A model generated the notes under the pieces. That model saw nothing but the letters and a program-made list of their open reading frames with translations, had not been told where the DNA came from and did no database searches. DNA of 64,000 nt from an uncultured Bacteroidia bacterium (GTDB lineage: Bacteria > Bacteroidota > Bacteroidia > Bacteroidales > UBA932), in the NCBI GenBank assembly GCA_902778105.1, contig CACYWN010000006.1, positions 1 through 64,000 on the forward strand, given 5' to 3'. Numbering within the stretch: the first letter of the stretch is position 1; the number at the start of each line of letters is the position of its first letter. Shown here piece after piece: positions 58,072-64,000 of this stretch. Made by a program: the position numbers and the translations under genes.

Positions 58072-59376
58072 TTACTGGTACTGCGGTTTCCGGAACCAGA
58101 TGTCGAAGATGTTGAATCCGACATGGAAGCCGATGTATTTCTCCTTCACGAACGCGGTCCCGAACCCCCGTTGGCCAAGGTCCAATGCAAAGGTAATGCC
58201 ATTGTAGCCCTGAAAAACGGGAAGTGTCATTCCGAGGGTGATGCCGGCGGAGGTGATGTTCTTTCCGTCCACCTGATAGTAGGACTGGTCCATATAGCCG
58301 CCGAACCGATAGGTGCAGCGCTTGAAGAAGTACCTAATATCGTTGCGGTTGGGAGTGAATTCCAAGCCGGCCCTCACCGACTGGGCGACGGATGAGGTAA
58401 AGGAATACGTTCCGTTGTTGCGGAATCCGCGGACGGCGTCGAAATTACTGCCCGTCCAGTCGCTCCGGGTATAATCCACTTCGACGGACCATTTGTCGCC
58501 CTGGCTGTAGGCAAGGCCGAAACCCATCTCGTCACCGATGCTGATCTTGTCGTCCTTCAGCTCGTGGCTGCCCGTATCCATCTCGGAGACATTGCTGAAC
58601 TCGATGGCATGGCCGGTGATGGCCGCCTTCAGGCGATAGGTGGCACCGAGGGTAAAACGGCCCGAAGCGCCTACCGGCTGTTCGTACTGGAGGCCGAACT
58701 TGGCGGTATGGGCCCTGACCTGAAGGGTATCTCCCAGCATCTGGGAACGGTAACTGGCATCGCCGAACGTGCTGGAGGAGCGTTTGCTGATGGTGCCGAA
58801 GAACATGTTGTACTGGGCACCGAGGGAAAGGCGGTTCCACAAAAGGACGGATGCCCCCGCGAAGAACTGGTTGATTCCGCCGTCTCCAGCAGCGCTGTAG
58901 GCCCGGTTGCCGGTGTAACCGATGCTCTGCTCTCCCGAAGTGATCCGGTCGACATAGGACATCGAGAAGCCCGTATCGCTGAAAGGCTGGATACCCACCA
59001 TGAAGGCGGTCTTGCGCCACATCGGGAACGAAATGACGAAATCGTTGATATTGAACAGGGTCTTGGATCCCCGCAGGTCGTCCTGGGAAAACAGGGAGGC
59101 TTTGCCGGAGAGTCCGAAATCGGCCATGAAGGACAGGGAGTCGCGCGCTGTCGCGGAAGCCGGGTTCATCGTGTTGACGAACCGCTTGTTGCGGGTGGCA
59201 ATCCCGACACCGCCCATCGAGGCGTTATAGGCGGTTCCGGCGGGATGAAGGTCTCCCACACCATACACGGAATAGGGAGAATAGCCGTTGTAGGCACCGT
59301 TCTGGGCACAAAGCGGCATCCCGGCCAGGAGAAAGGCCGCGACAATCCATAACCTATCAATCAATCTTCTTGACAT
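58072..59376 (-). CDS. Outer-membrane beta-barrel protein of unknown function (FadL/PorV-like)
   Basis: This 434 aa protein has a signal peptide (to about residue 24, PLCAQNG). It continues with alternating amphipathic strands: YSPYSVYGVGDLHP near the start, NRFSLGAQYNMFFG-like repeats in the middle and GFHVGFNIFDIWF near the end, finishing with KPQYQ. The opening GVGD...GGVGIATR recalls FadL/PorV-type barrels of Bacteroidetes, but no domain is certain. Its start overlaps the end of coaX by 20 nt, so the two are translationally coupled although unrelated in function. Confidence 0.75.
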   Translation of the reverse strand: MSRRLIDRLWIVAAFLLAGMPLCAQNGAYNGYSPYSVYGVGDLHPAGTAYNASMGGVGIATRNKRFVNTMNPASATARDSLSFMADFGLSGKASLFSQDDLRGSKTLFNINDFVISFPMWRKTAFMVGIQPFSDTGFSMSYVDRITSGEQSIGYTGNRAYSAAGDGGINQFFAGASVLLWNRLSLGAQYNMFFGTISKRSSSTFGDASYRSQMLGDTLQVRAHTAKFGLQYEQPVGASGRFTLGATYRLKAAITGHAIEFSNVSEMDTGSHELKDDKISIGDEMGFGLAYSQGDKWSVEVDYTRSDWTGSNFDAVRGFRNNGTYSFTSSVAQSVRAGLEFTPNRNDIRYFFKRCTYRFGGYMDQSYYQVDGKNITSAGITLGMTLPVFQGYNGITFALDLGQRGFGTAFVKEKYIGFHVGFNIFDIWFRKPQYQ

Positions 59377-60082
59377 ACTCGTCAGCCATTAATGCCAACC
59401 CCATCATCACGAGGTTACAAATTACAAAGATGGAACTTTTCATCCTTTTTGCAAAATAATTCGCGTCGCCGCCCGTAAACACGGCAACGTTTTCAGGATG
59501 AAGTCCAAGGTACCCTTCAATTTCAAATTGTATGCCTGTAATGACTCCGCTCTCGATGGAAGAGGTCTCGGAGCTGCCCACGACGGCACATTCTTCCGGT
59601 GTGTTCACAAGGGGAAGGGCCCGGGAATACCGGTTGAGCGCCTTGAAGCGGGTCCGGCATCCAACGGAGATGTTTCCGCCGACATAGGCGCCGTCCCGGT
59701 CCGTGAAATCCACGGTCAGGGTCGTGCCGAAATCCACGATGGTGCAGCCCATCCCGCGGAACAGGTAGCGGGCCGCCAGGACCGACGCGGCCCTGTCATA
59801 GGAAAGATAAGTGGGAAGTCCTTTACTCAGAAGGAGTTCCCGATGGTTTCCGTCCAGGATCAGGAGGCGTTCGCATTCTCCGGAAAGCAGGTTCTCATCC
59901 TCTTCCGTCAAAGGATAGACGGAACACACCAGCATCACCACGGGCTTTTGCCGGCGGACGAGCGAAAGGATGAAGTCCAATCCCTTTTCACCCTGATACC
60001 GGAACGTTTTCCCGAGGGTCATCCCATCGGACCAGGCCGCTTTCAAGGCGGTGTTTCCTATTTCTACCAGCAGATTGGACAT
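59357..60082 (-). CDS. coaX: Type III pantothenate kinase
   Basis: The protein is 241 aa from the ATG at 60082, chosen because MSNLLVEIGNT puts the phosphate-binding GNT loop at the usual distance from the start and a promoter box lies 6 nt upstream. It phosphorylates pantothenate in the first step of coenzyme A synthesis. Other landmarks are VIDFG-type TIVDFGTTLTVD (about 112-123), GGNISVGCRTRFKALNRYS and GVITGIQFEIEGY. The first motif has Glu (VEIGNT) where most CoaX proteins have Asp (DIGNT), a conservative but notable change. It is the first gene of an operon reaching lptC. Confidence 0.92.
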   Translation of the reverse strand: MSNLLVEIGNTALKAAWSDGMTLGKTFRYQGEKGLDFILSLVRRQKPVVMLVCSVYPLTEEDENLLSGECERLLILDGNHRELLLSKGLPTYLSYDRAASVLAARYLFRGMGCTIVDFGTTLTVDFTDRDGAYVGGNISVGCRTRFKALNRYSRALPLVNTPEECAVVGSSETSSIESGVITGIQFEIEGYLGLHPENVAVFTGGDANYFAKRMKSSIFVICNLVMMGLALMADEYVKKID

Positions 60083-60088
60083 AGCCTG

Positions 60089-60119
60089 CAAATGTAACAA
60101 ATTTCAGTGTTTATTGCAA
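60089..60119 (-). promoter_or_regulatory. Promoter of the coaX-lptC operon
   Basis: On the minus strand TTG (60119-60117), a 20 nt spacer and TACATTTG (60096-60089), then 6 nt to the coaX ATG. It lies between the mfd stop and coaX. Confidence 0.55.
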
Positions 60120-63100
60120 CCGCTGAAGCACCTGAAGCGCCTTTTCCATGGAATCCACGCCCCGGGTCACCGTCCGGAGCTTGCCATTATCCTGATTCAC
60201 CTTGTAAAGCGCAGGCTGGTCATTCAGCTTTCCGATAATCTTTTCGAACTGTTTGGACTGGTAGTAGCCGGACATCGGGTTGGAGACGAAGAACATGATC
60301 TGCATCCCGTTCTTGATGATGATCTTTTCGAATCCGCTCCGGGCGCCGAGGTTCCGGATCTTCACGACGTCCAGCAGATTCTTCACCTCTTCCGGCATGG
60401 TACCGAAACGGTCTTCCAGCTGCCGGCCCAGCCGGTCGATTTCCCGGTCGTCGGTTAGGCTGTCCAACTGCTTGTAAATCCGGATCTTCTCCGCGGTAAT
60501 GTCGATATAGCCGTCCGGAATGAGGGCGGGCTGGTCGGTTTCCACCGTGCAGTCTTCCACATAGGCCTCGCGGGCCTGCCGCGTGGAAAGACCCGTTTCC
60601 ATCCCCAGTTCCTCCATCGCCTCGGCCAGGATCTTCTGATAAGTTTCGAATCCCATGTCGGCGATGAAACCGCTTTGTTCGGCACCCAGGAGGTTACCGG
60701 CACCGCGGATGTCCAGGTCCTGCATCGCGATGTTGAATCCGCTTCCCAGGTCGGAGAACTCCTCGATGGCTTTCAGGCGGCGGCGGGCGTCGTCCGTAAT
60801 CGTTACCAGCGGCGGAACCACCAGATAGCAGAAAGCTTTCCGGTTGGACCGTCCCACCCTGCCCCGGAGCTGGTGCAGGTCGCTCAGGCCGATGTTCTGC
60901 GCCTGGTTGACGATGATCGTATTCGCATTGGGAATGTCCAGGCCGTTCTCGATGATGGTGGTGCACAGGAGCATGTCGTAGTCGCCCCGGATGAAGTCCA
61001 GCATCTTGTTCTCGAGTTCCTTCGGCTCCATCTGCCCATGGGCTACGCAGATGCGCATGTCGGGGACCAGCCTGTGCAGGATATCGTGGATGGCCGGCAG
61101 TTCCTCCACCTTGTTGTGCAGGAAGAAAACCTGTCCGCCCCGGTTGAGTTCATAACTGATGATGCTCTTGATTTCCTGTTCGTCGAAGAGGATGATCTCC
61201 GTCTGGATGGGAATCCGGTTCGGCGGAGGGGTGCTGATGATGGAAAGGTCCCGCGCGCCGAGCAGGGAGAACTGGAGGGTCCGCGGAATCGGGGTGGCCG
61301 TCAGGGTCAGCGTATCGACGGATGCCCGAAGATGGCGGAGCTTTTCCTTTGCCGCCACGCCGAATTTCTGTTCCTCGTCAATCACGAGGAGACCCAGGTC
61401 CTTGAATTCGAAACCGGTGCCCAGGATCTTGTGGGTACCGATCAGGATGTCTATCTTTCCTTCCTTCAGCCGTTTCTTGATATCCGTGATTTCCTTGGCC
61501 GTCCGCAGGCGGCTCACATATTCCACAGTGCAGGGAAGGTCCTTGAGCCGGGCCTTGAAGGTCTCGAAATGCTGGAGCGCGAGAATGGTCGTCGGAACCA
61601 GCACGGCCACCTGCTTGGAATCGCAGACAGCCTTGAAGGCCGCCCGGATGGCGATTTCCGTCTTTCCGAAACCTACATCCCCGCACACCAGGCGGTCCAT
61701 CGGGCAGTTGTCTTCCATGTCCTGCTTGACCGCCTTGGTCGCCTTTTCCTGATCGGGCGTATCCTCATACATGAAGGAAGACTCCAGTTCTTCCTGGAGG
61801 TAGGTGTCGGCCGAGAAGGCAAACCCCCTGGAAGCCCGCCGGCGGGCGTACAGTTGGATCAGTTCCTTGGCGATGTCCTTGACCCGCGACTTCGCCGACG
61901 ATTTCATGGTGGACCAGGTCCTGGATCCCAGCTTGTTGATCCGGGGCATCTCCCCTTCCTTGGAACGGAAACGGGAAATCTTGTGCAGGGAATGGACCGA
62001 CACGAACACGACGTCGTTGTCCTTGTAGATGAGTTTCACGACCTCGTGGACCCTTCCCTTGTCATCGGTCATCTTGACCAGTCCGCCGAAAACGCCCACA
62101 CCGTGGTCGATATGGACGACGTAGTCGCCCAGGTTGAAGGAACTGAGGTCGTTCAGGGTCAGCTGCTCCGATTTTTCCACCGTCCTCCTCAGGCGCACCC
62201 GGTGGAAGCGGTCGAAGATTTCATGGTCGGTATAGCAGCAGATCCGGTCTTCGTTGTCGATGAAGCCGGCATGGATGTTCTTCCCCTTGACGAATCCGGG
62301 AAGGAGCGCCTGCTCGTCCTGCAGCATGATGGAACGGAGGCGTTCCAGCTGGGATTCCTTTTCTCCGAAGATGTAGACCTGGTAGTTGTTTTCCAGCCGG
62401 GTCCGGATATCGGAGAGAAGAAGTTCGAAATTCTTGTTGAAAACCGGCTGGGGAGCGATGGAGAAGACGACGGCGTCCTTTCCCTGGCTGAGCAGCGGAA
62501 TATCCAGGAATACGTGACGGAATGCGGTCAATTCCGGAAAGAACCCCCGTTCCTTATACATGTCGGAGGAATCCATCCATACCACCGCATCGTCTTTCAG
62601 GAGCGTGAGGATGCTCACGCCATCCCCTTCTCCGCCGCCGGCGACGATATCCGGATAGATATCCGCCCGGTCCATCTTCTCCAGGGACAGCTGGGTGTTG
62701 CAGTCGAAGGTGTTGATCTTTTCCACCTCGTTGCCGAAGAACGAGAGGCGGTAGGGATGCTCGAGGGAGTAGGAAAAAATGTCGATGACAGCACCCCGGA
62801 TGGCATATTGACCTGGTGCAGAGACAAAGTCCACCCGCTCGAATCCCTGTTTTCCCAGTATTTCCCGGAGATTGTCGTAAGATATGCTTTCTCCCGCCCG
62901 GAGGGTCAGGAGCGCTCCGTCAATCTCTTTCCGGTCCGGAATCTTCTCATCCAGCGCCTCCGGATAGGTAACGACATAGAGGATGTCGTCGCCCGGATCC
63001 ATCAGTTTGCCGATGGCCGCCGTCCGCTGGACGCCCAGGGAAGATTTGTAATTGCTCCGTTCCACGGCCCCGCCGCTGTCCGGCAGGAAAAAGACCCGGT

Positions 63101-63302
63101 CGCCTTCCACCAGATTATACAGGTCGGCGCTGCAATACTCGGCTGCCTCGCGGGTCGGGAGCACGACCAGGTGGGTTCCTTTCCGCACGACCTGGGACAG
63201 AACGAACCAGCGTGCAGACAGGAATAGCCCGCTGCAGAAGGTTTCCTCCGAAGATTCCATCCTGCGGCGAAGCTGTTCCGTTGATTTCTTACTTATCAAC
63301 AT
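60111..63302 (-). CDS. mfd: Transcription-repair coupling factor Mfd
   Basis: From the ATG at 63302 the protein is 1063 aa, close to the family's usual ~1100. It displaces stalled RNA polymerase and recruits UvrA. Domains in order: a UvrB-like N-terminal module (to about 340, SAPGQYAIRGAVIDIFSY), the CarD-like RNA-polymerase interaction domain (about 420-500, LGDYVVHIDHGVGVFGG), the SF2 translocase (Walker A GDVGFGKTE; DEEQKFGV; LTLTATPIPRTL; HQLRGRVGRSN) and the C-terminal TRCF domain. An upstream in-frame start at 63404 would add an Arg-rich leader overlapping the DnaA-box-like cluster and is not favoured. Confidence 0.95.
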   Translation of the reverse strand: MLISKKSTEQLRRRMESSEETFCSGLFLSARWFVLSQVVRKGTHLVVLPTREAAEYCSADLYNLVEGDRVFFLPDSGGAVERSNYKSSLGVQRTAAIGKLMDPGDDILYVVTYPEALDEKIPDRKEIDGALLTLRAGESISYDNLREILGKQGFERVDFVSAPGQYAIRGAVIDIFSYSLEHPYRLSFFGNEVEKINTFDCNTQLSLEKMDRADIYPDIVAGGGEGDGVSILTLLKDDAVVWMDSSDMYKERGFFPELTAFRHVFLDIPLLSQGKDAVVFSIAPQPVFNKNFELLLSDIRTRLENNYQVYIFGEKESQLERLRSIMLQDEQALLPGFVKGKNIHAGFIDNEDRICCYTDHEIFDRFHRVRLRRTVEKSEQLTLNDLSSFNLGDYVVHIDHGVGVFGGLVKMTDDKGRVHEVVKLIYKDNDVVFVSVHSLHKISRFRSKEGEMPRINKLGSRTWSTMKSSAKSRVKDIAKELIQLYARRRASRGFAFSADTYLQEELESSFMYEDTPDQEKATKAVKQDMEDNCPMDRLVCGDVGFGKTEIAIRAAFKAVCDSKQVAVLVPTTILALQHFETFKARLKDLPCTVEYVSRLRTAKEITDIKKRLKEGKIDILIGTHKILGTGFEFKDLGLLVIDEEQKFGVAAKEKLRHLRASVDTLTLTATPIPRTLQFSLLGARDLSIISTPPPNRIPIQTEIILFDEQEIKSIISYELNRGGQVFFLHNKVEELPAIHDILHRLVPDMRICVAHGQMEPKELENKMLDFIRGDYDMLLCTTIIENGLDIPNANTIIVNQAQNIGLSDLHQLRGRVGRSNRKAFCYLVVPPLVTITDDARRRLKAIEEFSDLGSGFNIAMQDLDIRGAGNLLGAEQSGFIADMGFETYQKILAEAMEELGMETGLSTRQAREAYVEDCTVETDQPALIPDGYIDITAEKIRIYKQLDSLTDDREIDRLGRQLEDRFGTMPEEVKNLLDVVKIRNLGARSGFEKIIIKNGMQIMFFVSNPMSGYYQSKQFEKIIGKLNDQPALYKVNQDNGKLRTVTRGVDSMEKALQVLQRLQ

Positions 63303-63428
63303 TTGCCTTGAAAAGGCTGTTGAAAAGCTGTTGATAACCCTGTTGATGCCGGTGTGGAAAACGCGACGCCTTCTTTCCGGCCGGCTTATCCACCGGTTTC
63401 CCACAGGAAAACACCGGGGTTTTCAACA
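63293..63428. promoter_or_regulatory. Cluster of DnaA-box-like sequences between mfd and ruvB
   Basis: Six nonamers within one or two mismatches of TTATCCACA: TTATCAACA (63293-63301), TGTTGATAA (63329-63337, reverse), TGTGGAAAA (63353-63361, reverse), TTATCCACC (63386-63394), TTTCCCACA (63397-63405) and TTTTCAACA (63420-63428). An AT-rich stretch (about 63440-63540) follows, and genes on both sides are transcribed away. It could be an origin or a DnaA-titrating/regulatory site. Confidence 0.45.
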
Positions 63429-63528
63429 ATTTTCAAAGCACTTAACCTGATGATTGATCATTAATTCCGTTCAGTTTTCAACAAATTGACAGGAATATAA
63501 ACAACATCAAGGATTCAATAATAAATAC

Positions 63529-63536
63529 TATATTTG
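63529..63536 (+). promoter_or_regulatory. -7 promoter box for ruvB
   Basis: TATATTTG, 26 nt before the ruvB ATG at 63563. Confidence 0.45.
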
Positions 63537-63562
63537 TATCTGAAAAGACCGGACCCTGCCTT

Positions 63563-64000
63563 ATGAGCGAATTCGACCCCCGCAGTACAACAGACCGCAA
63601 AGATAATGAATTGGACGGAATTATCCGCCCCCAGGAGCTGGATGATTTCACCGGACAGAAGGAAATCGTCTCCAATCTTGAGATATACATCAAGGCTGCC
63701 AAGATGCGCGGGGAGGCATTGGACCATACGCTTTTCCACGGTCCTCCGGGGCTGGGGAAAACCACCCTCGCCCACATCATCGCGAACGAGATGGGCGTGA
63801 ACATGAAGGTGACGAGCGGTCCCGTCCTGGACAAGCCGGGCGACCTGGCGGGCCTGCTGACTTCCCTGGAAAAGGGCGATGTCCTTTTCATCGACGAGAT
63901 TCACCGGCTGTCCCCTGAGGTGGAAGAGTACCTTTACTCCGCGATGGAGGATTATGTCATCGACATCATGATCGACAAGGGACCCGGCGCCCGGAGCGTC
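63563..64000 (+). CDS. ruvB: Holliday junction branch-migration helicase subunit RuvB (5' part)
   Basis: The first 146 codons are present; the gene runs off the window. RuvB forms the hexameric motor that drives branch migration with RuvA. Visible are [15 protein letters not shown], Walker [15 protein letters not shown] (about 58-71), [16 protein letters not shown] and Walker [20 protein letters not shown]. The start is chosen at MSEFDPRS, 26 nt after the TATATTTG box. It is divergent from mfd, with the DnaA-box-like cluster between them. Confidence 0.95.
   Translation, partial: MSEFDPRSTTDRKDNELDGIIRPQELDDFTGQKEIVSNLEIYIKAAKMRGEALDHTLFHGPPGLGKTTLAHIIANEMGVNMKVTSGPVLDKPGDLAGLLTSLEKGDVLFIDEIHRLSPEVEEYLYSAMEDYVIDIMIDKGPGARSV

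Noticed and set aside
60675..63227. 850-codon open frame opposite mfd
   Set aside because: It is antisense to all Mfd helicase motifs and has no independent support.

Overview
The window reads as a GC-rich chromosome segment of a Bacteroidota (Bacteroidales-like) bacterium. Evidence: promoters of the TAnnTTTG type with no Shine-Dalgarno sequences; a SurA/SurA/OstA cluster; LptC, a PpiD-type foldase and a type III pantothenate kinase in the order usual for the phylum; YfhO, CotH, a YhfC-type protease, DUF5106 and DUF5117/5118-type metalloprotease genes; many short lipoproteins; and thyA-folA together. Genus cannot be assigned from sequence alone.

Layout. 1-5100: the start of a leftward gene at the edge, a 3' fragment of a tRNA-Gly gene with its terminator, then a His-rich TonB-receptor/lipoprotein locus (712-4084). 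This locus is bracketed by two copies of a ~270 bp segment, each containing a 151 bp palindromic element. 5123-15633: lipoprotein, YhfC-type protease, glycosyltransferase, GH36-like alpha-galactosidase, secreted tyrosine phosphatase, CotH/lamin-tail protein, serine hydrolase and a membrane protein. 15749-18838: upp and a large zinc metalloprotease. 18873-27870: a REP-associated transposase (RAYT) with its own REP pairs, then mutS, a glycosyltransferase, YfhO and a TonB-C protein, bounded on both sides by an inverted ~300 bp duplication. 28176-34504: two sodium symporters, folA, thyA, galM and a thioredoxin-like lipoprotein. 34572-48882: the SurA/SurA/OstA envelope cluster between two paralogous HExxH / beta-propeller / beta-barrel proteins, then galK and a secreted nuclease. 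48938-52554: a broken outer-membrane protein gene, a second RAYT flanked by two 151 bp elements, and an endonuclease/phosphatase gene with another 151 bp element inside its N-terminal coding region. 52768-64000: ychF, ppiD, lptC, a TPR protein, an OM barrel protein, coaX, mfd and the start of ruvB, with a DnaA-box-like cluster between the divergent mfd and ruvB.

The main themes are envelope biogenesis (SurA-type chaperones, OstA, LptC, PpiD), galactose use (GH36-like enzyme, GalM, GalK), pyrimidine and folate metabolism (Upp, ThyA, FolA) and DNA repair (MutS, Mfd, RuvB).

The most unusual content is the repeat biology. Two unrelated RAYT/REP systems coexist, each transposase sitting between copies of its own palindromes. 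One of them defines a symmetric 151-152 bp element whose internal half-sites lie exactly 49 nt from each end in all five copies. A separate extragenic repeat has entered the folA reading frame in frame, and a multi-hairpin element carrying a MutS-like C-terminal tail occurs twice in inverted orientation. No CRISPR array, rRNA operon or complete tRNA was seen.
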